Positions 1 to 13,700 are shown, numbered from the stretch's first letter. The stretch is 64,000 nucleotides of DNA from Oxyruncus cristatus (GCA_013399855.1 VXAY01006690.1:599667-663666), one strand, 5' to 3'. A program made the numbers and translations. The notes: generated by a model not told the origin, from the sequence alone.

Positions 1-2456
1 TGCAGTGGAGTGAAAAATGAGTGGGGGAGAAGTGGGCTGTGATCTTAAGTCTGTTATTGATTCCCTATATCCGGGGAAACTGCTTTCCTAGTTTTAGGTG
101 TGTGATTAAGTTCTGGCTAGCTTGTAACTCTGGATCAGCCTTTTGCACACAGAACTGACTTCCAGTTGACTGCATTTCTAGAATAAGTTTCTTTTGCAAG
201 ATCCAACCCTGAGTTCTCCTTACTGTTAATTTCCATTTTAGGGCTGAGCACTTTTAGCTTGCTGTACATTAAAGCATCCCATGGAAGGAATTCTTCAGTG
301 TGACTGAACTCTAATTCACTGGGAATTGTGGGATTGGAGGACTTAGAGTACAAGATCCTTAATTAACAGGCGTTTGATTTTCTGTCCAAGTTTTGCTTGA
401 CTTTTCTGAGCTTTGCAAAGAGTCAACTTAGAAGTATGTTTTAAAAAACATTTTTCCTGAATGGCTTCCTAACTACCAAGTATTACTATGGGCTATCAAT
501 TTATTTTATAAGAACTTAGAATGTCAGAAACATAAGATAATTCAGGGTTGCTAATGGACCTTTTATGTAGTATTGACACCGGGATTTGTTATCTAGTAGC
601 AAAAGTGAGTGCTGACTTCATTAATGTGTATGAAAAAAAGCCCACCTAAAGAAACAAACAAAATACTGTATTTATCCCTTCTACTTTTTAGTGTTGGTGA
701 GTTTCTTATTAATCACACTGTTTTTATTTTGCAATGTCTGTGTCCATGAAGCAATGCAACTAAAACAGAATAGTTAATAAACACAATGACTCTTTTTTTC
801 CTTTGATTAAAATGATTTTTTTCCTCCTGTACATTGTGGGTTATGCAGTAGTCACAACCATAAAAACACTGCAATCAAGGCTTGTCATGGTTTACATAAT
901 TTTTACGGTATTCTGCAATTTTTAGGCTTGATTTCCTTCATCAAAAATTTTATGAACAGTCATCTTCTTAGTTTTTTTCTTATGTGAATCTCTCTAGGCT
1001 TCTACTGCTTGGTATTTTGAAAAATCCTGGCCTCTTTGGTACAGGAGGTGGAAAGGGTTGCAAAAAAAAAAGCTTTAAAATTACTCCCAAAAAGTCTGAA
1101 ATCAAAGGCAGGAGCTATGACAAATATTAGGAGTGACTGAAGCGATACTGGCTTAGGAAAGAATTTCTGAAAGACTGACCAGGCATATCCTTACAGAGTG
1201 TTACACAGTTTAGGAGAACAGGCAGTCAGGAAGTCAAAGACATCACAGATGGTAGACTCATTGCAGATCTGTATGTGAAAATAGGAATAATCACTATCTC
1301 TTTCCTTCAAAGCAACATTAAAAATTCTTCATTCAAAGTGTGTGTTTATTCAATACAAATCTCTTTGGTAACTCAGTTGCCATTAGTCAAGTTAGAGAGT
1401 TTCCAAAAAAACCGTAGTCTTTCAAGAGACTGTTTCCAGGGCAGGACAGATATGAAGTATGTTCAGGCACTAGCTCTACAGCTGAAAATAGATGGTCACA
1501 AGACTGGAATATTTTATGTATTAGGAAAGATTAATAATCTGTAAAGAGTACTCTCTGAAATTAAGCTTATTTTTAATGATACATAGATTATGTATCACAT
1601 GTTCCAGCCATAAGCAGACAGGGGAGTTTGTGCTTCCTCAAAATTCTGCTCTTGCAGTCTCTATTTGCCCTGACAAATTCAACATGTGCTGCCACATCTT
1701 TCCAGTAAAAGTTGTCATTTCTTTTTTCCAAGTTATTGGATTTGGGGTTTTTTTGGAGGGTTTGGTTGGTTTTTTTGGGGGGTGTGTGTGGGTTTAGTTG
1801 GGTTATTTTTGTTTGTTTGTTTGTTTTGATTTGTTTTCTTGTGGTCTACATGTCTGTTCACAAGAAGCATGGGTAATTAAAGACAGTAGAAAATGGTCTT
1901 TGTCGTCAAAACAAAAATATATTCCTGGGCCTCTTCTGGCTCAAGCTGTAGCAGGCCTTGGCATTGGGTCAGGTGGTGTGGACCTCTCTGGTCTATATGA
2001 GATTTCAGGCAGAGGTGTTTTTCCTTCACTTCCTATTTTCTGAGTCTTTGGTGAGATTGCATTTCATTTCATTTTCCAGAAACCTAAGGCAAGATGTAGA
2101 TCTCAGAGAGAAATATGCAGTGCAGCTGCAAAAATAAGGGTAATCTTTGATGAGGGAGAGTATGTTTTATAGCAGGTGAATGCAAGTTAGGGCCTTTTAG
2201 TTGCTCCAATCTGTCTGTGGCTGCTATGCCTTGACCAACAGAGAGAGAAACAAGAATTTTTGTTGTCAGTGTTTCATATTTATACATGTCAGCTAGAAAA
2301 TTTGATGTAGATATTTAGTAGGAATGTTAATGGGAAAAATGGAGATGTAGACCAGTGGATAGACAGAAGGCACTGGGGTGGAAGTACTCTAGTTCCAACC
2401 CAGGCCACAATCTTTGGTCATCGAGATAATTTGATGTTCATGAGCTTTTGGGGTGA
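1..2456. other. AT-rich non-coding DNA
   Basis: No gene is recognised. Open frames here are at most about 90 codons, start at arbitrary ATGs and match no known family. The stretch has scattered A and T runs and a GT-rich simple patch near 1741-1830, annotated separately. It is best read as intronic or intergenic vertebrate DNA. Confidence 0.75.
1741..1830 (+). repeat. G/T-only simple patch with (GTTT)4
   Basis: Nearly every base on the plus strand is G or T. There are several GGG or longer runs (around 1744-1747, 1758-1760, 1777-1782, 1790-1792 and 1799-1802), and a (GTTT)4 tract at 1811-1826. Loop lengths are too irregular for a strict G-quadruplex motif. A looser or two-tetrad form is possible. 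This is seen directly as low-complexity sequence, and no function is claimed. Confidence 0.8.
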
Positions 2457-2650
2457 TTCATAGAATTATAGAATATCCTGAGTTGGACAGGACCCACAAG
2501 GATCATCAGGTTCAACTCCTGGCCCTGCACAGGACAGCACCAAGAATCACACCCTGCGCCTGAGAGCATTGTCCAAATGCTTCTTGAACTCTGGCAGGTT
2601 TGTGCCATGATCACTTCCCTGGGGAGCCTGTTCCAGGCCCCAGCCATCCA
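2457..2650 (-). mobile_element. CR1 LINE 3'-end fragment (minus strand)
   Basis: Read on the minus strand, this is the 3' end of a chicken-repeat-1 (CR1) non-LTR retrotransposon. On the plus strand it starts with the reverse complement of the short terminal ATTCTATG-type units (near 2459-2475). It continues with the typical CR1 tail signatures GGATCATCAGGTTCAACTCC and GCACAGGACAGCACCAAGAA. The match fades after about 2650, so only about 190 bp of the element is present. CR1 copies are usually 5'-truncated because reverse transcription begins at the 3' end. No coding capacity remains. The same tail recurs at 34.77 kb, and a tail in the opposite orientation lies at 42.45 kb. CR1 is abundant in birds and other sauropsids, which is the main clue to the host. 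Confidence 0.92.
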
Positions 2651-3169
2651 GGTTCAGTTGTCATTCACTTCAAAAGACAAAATCTGAAAACTGAAATGTG
2701 GTAAGGGACATAGTAGTTGAGATTCTTCTTTCAAGTCAGAGTAGGTAAGCAAAGGAAATGTTTTCCTCACTTTTTGCAGTCACTCTAGTAATGTGTTCAC
2801 CTGCACCAAGGGGAAAAAACCACAATTGAAATGAAGAAAAATGAATTAGAGAGGGAAAATGGTGATCTAGCATTGGACTAAAAAATGAGCTGAATGCTTA
2901 GCAAGGAAAAAGCTTACTAAGCAGTTCTAACAGGAGAAACAAACAGTTCTACATGTTAAATTCATCTTGTGTTTAGTCTGAGAGGAACAAAGCAATCCCT
3001 GGAAAAGACAGACAATATCCTCCCACATACTTAACAGCACAAAAGATGGGTGGTACTATTATGGTGGAAAACCTGTGCAGTTCATGTAACACATTTCATT
3101 TAAACTGTGCAGAATAGAAATCTCTGGATGCACAGAAATGCTCTTTTGAGTTAAATAGCTGTGCTGAAT
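2651..3169. other. AT-rich non-coding DNA
   Basis: Unique-looking AT-rich sequence between the CR1 tail and the motif-dense block. I see no gene, repeat or RNA here. Confidence 0.7.
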
Positions 3170-3620
3170 CCTTCAGTTTTCACATTTATAACAGGAATAG
3201 CCTCCAGAGTCAATTGTTTATTTATCAATTGTTAATTGAGATGATGTTTACTCATGATTGTAAACAGATGATTAATTTATGGCTGAGTGTTATTACTATG
3301 ATAGCGAAGAGATCATTAGAAAGAAGGATTATAATAAGGTTCTCTGCACTTGTGAGGCTAGTAATAAAGATTGACTATTATAATTAGATAAAGCTTTGCA
3401 ACAAATACTATTAAATTGAATCTGGACTTTATTTAAATGCACTGGCCTGTTATCTAAAGTGTATTTAGCAGAGTGTGTGGGTTAAGTAGAACCCCTGCCT
3501 ACACTGTTTACTGTCTCCTTTAGAGAGATTTTATGGCTCTATACTCATTGTTTAAATGGCAATTTTATGCATTATGCATGAGTGTTATTTATATTGAAAA
3601 TTCTAAAAAATATTATTGTA
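3170..3620. promoter_or_regulatory. Candidate conserved non-coding enhancer block
   Basis: This block is dense in homeodomain, SOX and POU-type words. Two copies of TCAATTGTT (3210-3218 and 3225-3233, 15 bp apart) each hold an ATTGTT SOX core and are followed by TTAATTGA. Further on are AATTAGATAAAG and TTATTTAAATGCA words. ATGCATTATGCAT at 3567-3579 holds two ATGCAT boxes separated by one base. This texture is typical of vertebrate developmental enhancers. Conservation itself is inferred and not observed. It could also be ordinary AT-rich DNA that is rich in such words by chance. Confidence 0.4.
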
Positions 3621-6600
3621 ACAAAAAAAATATGATATTTTCTTTCAATTTTATTTCCAACTTAAATTTTCATGATAGGTTAACCAAACCTAATTCAAGA
3701 AGGTGATATTAGGCTTCTTCATTTGCTGAGCCTGGTAACACTTGTGTAACTCTGTTTAATGGCAATCAGAGTAAGACTTCTGTGGGAATACAGTGACAAT
3801 GTTATTTTTGATGTTTTAATTTTCACGGAAGCATGGAAGGCAACAACAAAAGCTGAAGTGGGATGGGACAAAGATTTTAAAAATGTAGATCCACCCCTCT
3901 CCTCCCCTCATTTCTATTTTTCTTCTTCCCACCTCGTTTCTGGAACAGTGTCTATTATTTCTTGAAGGTAGTTCAAATTGACTAGACCTCCACAGAGATT
4001 TATCTGTTATTTTTGAACTTAAGTTTAACATGGAGAAGCCCTCTTTGGTGCATTTGTAATTGTGGGTACATATGTAATGTGAATCTAGTGTGAACTAGAA
4101 TAGGTGAATATTTTAATAGTATTTTAATGTAGGATGGAAAGAGATATAGACAGAACTTACAGCTGTAATGTAAGCATAATTTTAGCACTCTGAGCATTTC
4201 AAATTGAAAATGCAATGGCATCATAGCAAGTAGTGAAATGATATTACAGAGACTATAAAACCAGACATTTTTTTAAACCTTAATAGGTTACACTCTAACA
4301 ACTCTGTGGTTTCATGAAAACTGAATGCAAAATTTCCACTCTTTATTGTCAGATTCTTTAAGGGTACAGAAACACTGTTCTCACCTTCCATGTCCTGAAT
4401 GCTTGAAGGCTTAGCATCTTCTGGAGTTGACTGGGCTATAGACTGTCAGACTGTGTACCCTCAGGCTATGCAAAAATGCTCTCATCCTGATAGGTGCTGA
4501 ATCTCAAATGAAGATCAGTGCTTGCTAAGTACCTATCGTTATCTGTTTCCAAATGACCACAAAGCATTTCTGTGCTCAGCTGAGACTTGAGACTCTTATA
4601 ATATTTGTAATGGGAAATTAAAAGTTCTTGCCCTGTGGTTAGAAAGGGTTCCCAGTGGACTGCGCAATTACTGTTGTGCTGCTCTGCTATCTATGTGCTC
4701 TGTGCTCAGGTACAGGATACTCTTCACAGGCAGCAAAACAAAGGAGTCTACAGTCATGTTGCTTCCCACATCCAAAAGCTACTCAAGTATTTTAGTACCG
4801 AGAAAAAAACCTATCTGTGGCTTATTTTCATTCTCTTAGTGGGATTTCTTTGTTGGAAGATGAGATTTGGAGCAAATTAATTTATATAAACTATTCCAAA
4901 TGGTAAAGCCCAGAGGTTCAAAAATAACAAACCGGACAAATGATTGTGCTACAGCTTCCTTACACAAAATGCTGTCATTGTTAGATGAGTGGGTGAAAAT
5001 GTGAAAAGTTTAAATGCTTTCCAGAGAAATTACTTGGGAAGGATTAATAATGTCTCGAAATAGTCTCAGAAAGACTCTGGACATGTTCGTGGGAAGTTTC
5101 CATGGAAAGGGTCTGCTAGTTTGAGCCTTGCACAGCAAGTGAAAAGAACGTTTTGATCTTGACTGACTTGATGGTCTATGGGATGAAGCAGACTTTAATA
5201 ACAAGCCATTAATACATAATTCCCAAAATATGATTTGTCTTTCTTAGAGAAAGTAATTTTTTTTTTTCAAGTCTTTGGGGAAAATAGATTTTTTTAATGC
5301 TTTGTATAAATCTGTTGGCAAGTTTAGCATTATCAGTTTTCACCAGCAGTCTGTCCCATGGCCGCTGATTTGGCTGTGCTGAAAAATAAGTTGTCATTCT
5401 TAAACTACTCTTGTCACCTGCTTGCCTTCTGAAATAGTGCAAAGAGAGGTATTAGAAAAAGGGGGGATGAAAATTCAAGAGGGAAGCGTCCAAGAATGAA
5501 GTTGAAGGCAAAACAGAGAAATGTAGAAAAATACCATCTAAGGCTGAGTTTGAGAAACCTGCATGTGAGAAATACTTTTGAAGACACAAATGCAGGTTGG
5601 TAGAGACTGTGTCATCCCATGTAGATTTTGTTCCTTTATGTGAGTAAAACATCCTTTGTTTTCTCTGTGGAAAATGTGTGAGCTGAATCCCAGTGCACAG
5701 GGTGAGTTTTGAATGTGCCTCAAGAAAGCAAAATGGCCAATTATAGGCAATGAACAGAAACTCAGAGCTAGTGGGGGAAAAATTTAATTTCAGATCAAAT
5801 TGGTGTGGAAACAGCTAAAGATTGTTTCTAAGAAGCAGTTGGAATTGACCAAACCCAGGGACGATACTGTTCCTTATGAACTGATTAAGGTTTTTGTTTT
5901 CAAAAAACGTAATAATGTTGGTGGGAAAGCTTCCATTGAGATTTTAGTTATCATCCTATAATTTATGTCTTCTTTCAAGTACCTGGAAATACTGGTGCTT
6001 GTAATAAGGATGTCAGTTGCAATGAACCACTAATTTGCATATTACATTATTTTTATTCTTTGGAAGAATATAAAACAAAAGAGTCCTATTTTTTTCTGCT
6101 GTTAGTAATATAGAATTGAACTTGTAGAAAATATGTAAGTATTGTTATTGCTTTTATTCAGCTTTCTGATATTTCTTTGGATTTAGATCTTTTATTGTTA
6201 CGCTTTATACTCTGGAGACATTAAACAAGGGGGGGAGATAAGCATTTTTTATAGAAGTTTATGAAAACGGGCACATAGCTGGCATATGAAAAGCTGTCAT
6301 GATAATCAAATCTTTGATAGATTTGACAATGATATGCTTGCACAGATAAATCCACGCAATCCCAAAAGACATCAAATGGGTACTTAAATCCTCTCAAATA
6401 CAGACCATTTTATTCAGTTGCACAAGCATTAGCAGAGAAGAATTCGATAATTTTAGCTAGTGTATATAGAGCAACTACAAGTTAAGTTGTTTTGTTTTCT
6501 TCTAATCTCCTTTAAAGTTTCCAGGCCAGCCTTTCACTGAAGAATATACAATATTTTAGTTGTTTGATAAGTCTTGCAACAAGAAAAGAAGAAAGGGCAG

Positions 6601-8299
6601 CATAGTACAGCTGGTGTTTTTAAAGTAAGTGGTTGTTTGACAACCATGAAGATATTATAATTGTAATTCATTGAGCAGGACTCTATGAGGAAGCAGAAGT
6701 CCCTGTTGGAACTACTCCACAGTTTTCCAGCTGTTATCTGTTTTCTTCACACAAGGAGGGCTTGAATCGCATCTTAAGCTTTCAAGAATGTATGGTGCGC
6801 TGGATATAGTGTGTATTTGGCTCTGGACTGGAAAATGAAGCCAATGTAAACTCCATTTATTGCTGGGCCTTTTCATTTCTCTGACATCAGACACAAAAGG
6901 TCATGACTGCTTACGTCCCATTTAAAACAGCAGTAAAGATTCAGAAAGCTAAAAAATGGCAGTGCCTTAATAAAACACTTCCAGAGAAACAGTCTGTTTA
7001 CAAGTGCAACCTGTAGCTCTGTTTATATGCCATTTCTTACAGTAATGAGATTTGGAAATATGTGGAAGAAAACGGCCCTCAGCTCCAAAACTGAATGGTG
7101 TTTGAACAGTCTTCATTTCACTCTAACTGGGGAGTGCTTTTTCAAATGAACCATCTTGTAAACATGTTGTTGGTCTGCTTGGGGCGCAACCATGGGATTG
7201 TGTTTTGCTTTTCTAGGATTGAAATTTGCACAAAAGGGTGAAGCAGAAGTGTTCAAAATCCCAACACTCACTATGGAGTTGAGATCCAGTACGCAATGTT
7301 ATTCCTGTTGTGCCCCCTGAGTGTTTTTACAAATAAGAAAAGCTGGTGTAGAATCTCTCAGTGTTATAAAAGAACTGCAAAGCAAAGGATTAGCTCAGAT
7401 GATGTTTGTTCTTTCTAATACTTTCTGTTTATATTAAGGGAAGGAGGTTGTCATTGGTATTACAGTCTCAAAGAGTGTATAAGATTGAAACAAGATGGGT
7501 TTAAATGAGAAAAACCAATCACTTGCAACAGAGAAATAACTTCAGATAGTTTTTTCCAAGTTAAAATAGAGAAAAAACAGACACTGAACCCGGCAGAGCT
7601 TCTAATTGATTTGGAAAAGAAAATCACTAAATGCCTATGCATAGAGCTAAAGAGAGAGTAATCTCAATCAATACAGAATAAGCACACTATTTATTCAGCC
7701 TGGTGAGTAGTAGAAAAAAAACCCCTCAATTAGATTTAGAAACTTATATAAAATATATCCTGAAAACTGTTCACTGGTGGTGCTGTACATTGACATCTGT
7801 CATCACGAATTCATAGTATAAATTCTCATATCTGATTCAAACATTAGAACTGCTGAAGAAATTTTTATTGACAACTTTAAATTAGAATCATTATGAGAGA
7901 GCTGTTAAAGAAGGCTGTAAAATGAAAACATATTTATGTGAGTTTTTTTTTAAAATCACTCAGTATGATACTTTTCACCTAATGTTTCTTTTACAATGTG
8001 TTACGTAATGGAGTGTCATTGACTTTAGATTTATTAAAGATGTATAATAGCTTGAGGAACTGCCATTGTTAACTAATTATCCAAAAAGAAATTAAAAATT
8101 GGCTCAGGTGTTAATTTTTTGCTTTTGTTGGGGAAAAAAGGATGTTTCTCTAGGAAGACCCATTTGAAATGACTTGAAGTTAGTTTTTAATTAACATTCT
8201 TGCATCTGTCTCTAAACCAAATAGTAGTCCTGTATTACTGCAAAAAATATATAAGTAGATATTCTATTATTTCTCTTTATTTTGTTTCTCTTCTTTCTC
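3621..8299. other. Non-coding DNA, nothing recognisable
   Basis: Unique-looking AT-rich sequence. Open frames are at most about 86 codons on either strand, with no domain-like pattern. I see no interspersed repeat. A C-rich word near 7309-7324 (TGCCCCCTGAGTG) faintly resembles a CTCF core and is the only notable site. Confidence 0.7.
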
Positions 8300-8316
8300 A
8301 AAAAAAAAAAAAAAAA
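8300..8316 (+). repeat. Poly(A) tract, 17 bp
   Basis: An uninterrupted run of 17 A follows a CT-rich stretch (about 8271-8299), giving a pyrimidine-to-purine switch. No recognisable retrotransposed sequence lies upstream, so I do not call it a retroelement tail. Confidence 0.9.
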
Positions 8317-11300
8317 GCCATGATCCCTACAAGTTAGAGAAGCTGAATGCCTTACAAGTAACTGAAATTTGCAGTGTTTTCTAGGATAAAGTTTACCATG
8401 TCATCATCTTATACTGCAGAATTTTGAGACTTCTTTAATATGAAAAATTGAAAAAGTCCTCTGAGGTATAACGTGTGTTACCAAGTCTGCATAGGCAAAG
8501 GGCTTGATCAAGGAATATGTTTTTGAAGTCTGCATCAGCTGGAACCGTATTAATGTTTTAATGCTGGATTAAGTTTGTGCATATTGGTGTCAGACATAGT
8601 GTTACACTTATATGATATGTTTAAGTAATTGGAAAGCACTGTCTTGTTTGGTGTTCATTTTTGTATCCCAAAGGCTAAATAGAAGCGAAAGCATGGAATT
8701 CCAAAAGAGGCTGAGGGGATAAGCTGTCCGCTTTTTGCTTATTTTCAGTGAAATTTAATAGTTCAGTTCTCCTGTATTCTTTATAAGTTCTACTCAAATT
8801 GTATGCATAGAGGAAGAAAAAAGCCAACATCTTTCTGATAAATACAGTAACATTTGGTTTGAGGGTGGTCATGTTGTGGGGAAGTCACAGGAGTCTGCCC
8901 TGTCTGCGTAAAATGTGCTTTACTTGGTTTCTGAGTGCTTAGCTGGTGATGGATGATTCGGTCCAAATGTTGGCTTTGTGTACTGACAGCCTGTCTCTCT
9001 GATATACTTTGAACTCTGGATGAATTTTTTTATGGCTTTACATGAGTACTCACGAAAACAGGAGCAAGCTATTTCATTGCCAGCTCTCGGGTGACCAACC
9101 TGGTGCAACCGTTATAATTTTTTTAGATGACTTGAGAAATGTAGTTATTATCCAGCAGTCGAGAACAATGAATGTGTTGATGGTGAGACTGGTAGGGCTA
9201 CTTTTGAGGTATTCAGAACGAACACCTTAGTCAGCAGTCATATGTGGGAAAAATTCCTTTAACTGTGAAAGATATCACAAATGCTTGATTCACTTTTTTA
9301 CAGTAGTTTGTCAAATAACTTTACCTGTGACTTAGTCCTCAGCAGGTGCAAGAAGTTTTGTTCAGCGAAGGCTGAATTTGTGTGAAGGGAAGAAGATAAG
9401 AGTCTATTGAATCTTTGAGTGTGGTTTCCAAACCATAACCATTAGCTCTCTTTTAGTAGGGAATTCTTGATCAGTCAAGAGATCAGTGAGATTTTCCTGT
9501 CATTCTTAATGTCTGATATTTGCAGGATCTGGGCTTTCATGCTCTGTCTTAAGCAGAGGTATTTTTAGAATGTCTTTATGAGAGATTTATTCCTGAGAGA
9601 GGGGCTAAAATTACTAAATTTTTAGCTGTTTATGCATAAAAACCATGATGTATGAGACCTTGTTTCTTCAGGATTTATTAAAACTGGATGCTTTATTGAG
9701 GGAATGGTAGGTTATGACCAATGTTCCATAGCTACAATTCCATTTCCCAGATGAAAATAGCCACATGGTGGTGAATATCTGAAAGCTTTGCAGCACAGAA
9801 CAAGACCTAATAAATGGTATCTTAATGTTGGCATACATGTGTGTTGGATGGGCCTTGGAAAGGACAGATGAGGTGAAAGGTGTCATGGACACATGATTTC
9901 TAGCAAAATAGCCACCAGTGTAGGAGTCCTCTAAATAGTGGAGATTTTTTTCCAGTCTAGCTTTGGAATCTCTACAAAGCTCAATTTTCCCCCCCTTTAG
10001 TTACAGCTAAATAGTGAATTAGAATATTTTTTTTGTTTTACACTGTGAGGCTGTGGAATGTGAGAGAGACCTTTTACCTTAACAAAAGTGCAGCAGGCAA
10101 GAGTACAAGACCAGGGTCAAGTGAGTAAATCCCACATGAAAAGCATAGCACTGGAAAACCCTACTGTCTTACCATCGACTGCACAGATATATGGTCTGAT
10201 GATTGGTGCAAACATGTGAATTACAGTTTCTCACATGTCATATAATAATGAAACTTTTTGATTTTAAATCTTATCAACTGTGGGTTTAATTAGACTTTTT
10301 TTAAAAACAAGAACAAGTGTTCTTCGGATCATAACAAACCAGAACAAAATTTTAAATATGTTTTTAAATGTTAGTAAAGACGAAAGATCCAAAATCAGTG
10401 CTGCTTTAATTAGCTAGGATGAATAGATGAAAGAAAAGGAATTTCTAAGTAGATTACTTTCAAGATAAAATGTTTCATTTTATTAATGTTTGACCAAATC
10501 TGACATATGAATTTTCAAATTTCTAAGTCGTGAACCAGACCTGATGCTATTAAACACAAGATTTCTTAAGGTTTGAAGCAATGTGGTATGCCATGTGATC
10601 CTGTGAAATATCATTTGCGATTTTCAAGTTGACATTATAATGCAAGTTAAAACAGCATTTGTATATTGCACAGATTAGTGGAACTGAAGTCTCTCTAGCT
10701 GTTTTGAACATGTTTTAAAATTCCACTGTAAATGACATTCATCGATGGAAAGCTGGAACCAGTGTTTGATGAGACAATGATAGTACTGGCGTGTTAAGAC
10801 TAAGTGAAGTTCGGTTTTCCCAAGAAGTGTTTTCTACATTGTAATAGCCTCTGGATTTAGATTTAAGGATGAAGAGAGTACTGTTTTCTAGGTCTTTTTT
10901 AATATTTACTATTGATTACAAAGATTATAAAAGTAAACTTCTGTGGAAATTAATATTATAACTTTTTAAAAATAGTTTGGCAACAGATATTTAATGTCTT
11001 TAGCATACATCTTTGATTTCAGTATGTTAGGGTTGTGGGACATGCTTGTCTGGTTTTGACTCTTTGAAGATGCCCCATAGACTTGTTTCAGATCAAATCA
11101 CACCTCACAAAAACACTTAATTGAGTCCAAGTTCCTCTTTTGTTGGTCTTCAAAAGCATTAAAAATAGTCACTGAAAATAAGCCATGCTTTTAGGGGAGA
11201 TACAGTGAGAACTGAATCTCTGTGAAGCTTTTTAGAAAACACATTTCCTATTTAAGGTTATCTTCACTCATTTCTTTCACTATCATGTGAACATTTAACA

Positions 11301-11559
11301 AAAAAAGCTGACATTCCTATCATAGTGCTGTGTGTATTCTTCTCCTGTCCTATGCAGCTATTTCCCACATTTGTCAAGGCAAAGGTTGAAGGGGGTATGG
11401 ACAAGGGAAATAGGTCTCCCATTCATTCCTATCTGTCAGGAGTTCACTTTGTCATGATAACATTCAAGGAGTATATTTATCTATCCTGCTACTGGAGGTT
11501 AAAGCAAGGGTAAAGAAGGAGAAGGGAAGAAAGCATGTTTTAAAAGTTTACAAATTCTG
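8317..11559. other. Non-coding DNA, nothing recognisable
   Basis: AT-rich unique sequence with only short chance open frames (at most about 74 codons). I see no repeat family, RNA gene or clear splice-site-bounded exon. Confidence 0.7.
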
Positions 11560-12300
11560 CTGCAAAAACTGTAAACAGAGAGAGGCTTGCAGTGGAATGT
11601 GTAAAATACTGCTGCATTGATAGCGATGGGGCTGCTAGCTGCTACAAATCCACTCGTATAAACAGAGGAACTCTCGCTGCAGATTGGGTCTGTTTTGGCT
11701 TAAAGTCTGAGGAACACATTGCTTTCAAAGTGAATTCTTAGGTGTCACTTCCCATAACTTATAGCAGAAGATTACAAAGCTACTGATATAACATATTAGT
11801 TTGATGGACAGAATTATACCCCCAACGCTTCCTGCTCTCCCCAATGACGCACACTAACTTAGTGTGCTGTGACAGCTGCCTTGATTTACCACCAGGCTGG
11901 GAGGCCAAGTGGGAGAGGGAACATTCACATGAACGCAGGGGCTGATACTGGCCCACAGCCTAGTTTATAAAGCTGCCCTGTAATTCACCACAAATGTGTC
12001 ACCATTAAAAGGGAAAAAAGGATTGCAGATAATAAATACTCTTTAATTTATTAGCTAACAACAAAGAGATCAGAGCCAGTTGTGATGTGATTGTTTGACA
12101 TAATATTGTCAAGGAAAAAAGCTAAGTTGACCAAAGATGTATATTACACATTCAAGCAGATGCATCAACTCTTGGCTTGTCACAAGCGGAGCTAAACAAA
12201 ACGCCAAACAGAGGAGAGAACTGGCAAACAGCACAGTCATTTATCTCTGAAAGAGACATATTCAAGAGCAAGTGAAATAAGACATAGTTCTTTGGACTTG
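11560..12300. promoter_or_regulatory. Candidate conserved non-coding enhancer block
   Basis: Base composition is more balanced than in the neighbours, and several CpGs are kept (for example near 11624, 11655, 11673, 11826, 11848, 11933, 12188 and 12201). Recognisable factor words include TGACAGCTG (11870-11878, a MEIS/TGIF-type TGACAG overlapping a CAGCTG E-box), GCAGATGCATC, TTGACCAAAG and AACAAAG SOX-like cores. A 19-bp near-perfect palindrome lies at 11849-11867. No open frame of note occurs. The texture suggests a regulatory element under constraint. This is inference from composition and motifs only. Confidence 0.42.
11849..11867. repeat. 19-bp palindrome with a one-base centre
   Basis: Arms GCACACTAA (11849-11857) and TTAGTGTGC (11859-11867) are perfect reverse complements around a single C at 11858. 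The site sits three bases before the TGACAGCTG word and could be a dimeric factor site. Confidence 0.85.
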
Positions 12301-13700
12301 GTCAAGGGCCAAGTTCTAACTATTATAAATTAAATGTTTTGTGTATTGTATTTGGCAACTGTAGCAGCTCTTACCATCTTGGTCATGGTAGGGGAGTGTT
12401 AGATTTTCCTGTCTCCTTTTGCCAGAATGATGGCTTTTGTTGTGGGGGACAATATTTGAATGTTTCTATGCATACCAATAGCCACAATACATGCTAAAAA
12501 AACCCATATAGGTTTTGAAAACACATATAAGAGCAGTTAGACTAGACAGCTTACAGAATTAGAATTTTCTAAAGAAAGCTTTAGGAAGTCATGACTCTCA
12601 AAATCTTATCCTCTGGATTGTTTGAGGTCACAGAATATAGTCATCAATAAAATTATTTCAGGTTCATATGCTTTTAATCTGAGTTTTGAACTTTACAATA
12701 CATCTCAAGGAAACATTGCTTTTTGTTTTCTATGACCATTGTTCATGCCACCACAGTTAGCTTGGTGTCAGCATTTCCATTATAAATTATGCTTAAGTGG
12801 TTTGGATGTCAGATGTAAAAATTTTTGCACTGATTTAAAAACTGATGCACAGAATCAGAGCATGCAGATTATTTATGCAAGCCCAAGTGCACCCTAAAAA
12901 AAAAAAAAAAAATTCATTACTGTTATCCCAGAACATAGGTATCATGTTATTCAGTCCCAAATGTGTCTCATCAATGCTGCACATTATATTGTAATATTGG
13001 AAGCAAGTAAATAACATAACATAGCCCCAGTTCTTGGTTGTTCATCATTCAGCACAAAGCTGGAGTAAATTCAGTGAGGTATCTCCAGAGGTATTGTAGT
13101 CCATCTGAATGCCAACATTTTCAATGGTGTAAGGTAGTCTCCATTCTGTATAATACTCTTATACACACAGATTTTCAGACATGTTAAACTCTAAATCTGT
13201 AGCTGAAATGTATGTTGATCAAATGGTTTTCATATTATTAGAGCAAAGAGCTGGGGGATCAGGTATTACATGGGGTGCTTTCATGTGTCTGTTGTAAAAA
13301 GAATGTAGTTCTGTTCCCTCAACTCTCCACCTTTCAGAGATATGAAAACTTAGGGAGTGTTACGTTACTTGTGTTAAATGTTAATTTCTGTGAAGATCAT
13401 GCCAGCATGACCTGAGCACAAGACCTGAGAATTATTTAAACCCTGAAGCAAAAGCCCAAGCCAATTTTTCATAGTACATGGTTCTAATCTACTGAACCAT
13501 TGCATGGGTATAAAAATTATTCCATAGTTAAATGTCTATGTTATTATTTGCTTTTAGATTGGAAACATTGTCCTTCAAACCTGAAAAGACTGAACTATTA
13601 GAATTTTACCTGCTTTCACAACAATGACATTGTCTTATAAGCTTTTGCTGAATTAATCTGGAATGGAAATTGAAACCCCATATATATTCTTTAAGGACTT
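12301..13700. other. Non-coding DNA with an 18-bp poly(A) tract
   Basis: AT-rich sequence without a recognisable gene. An uninterrupted poly(A) run of about 18 bp lies at 12896-12913. Confidence 0.7.

Noticed and set aside
1741..1830. G-quadruplex in the GT-rich patch
   Set aside because: G runs are separated by loops longer than the strict rule allows. Kept only as a simple-sequence patch.
2510..2530. GGTTCAACTCC resembling a tRNA B-box
   Set aside because: It is part of the CR1 tail. No A-box or cloverleaf partner is present at the right distance.
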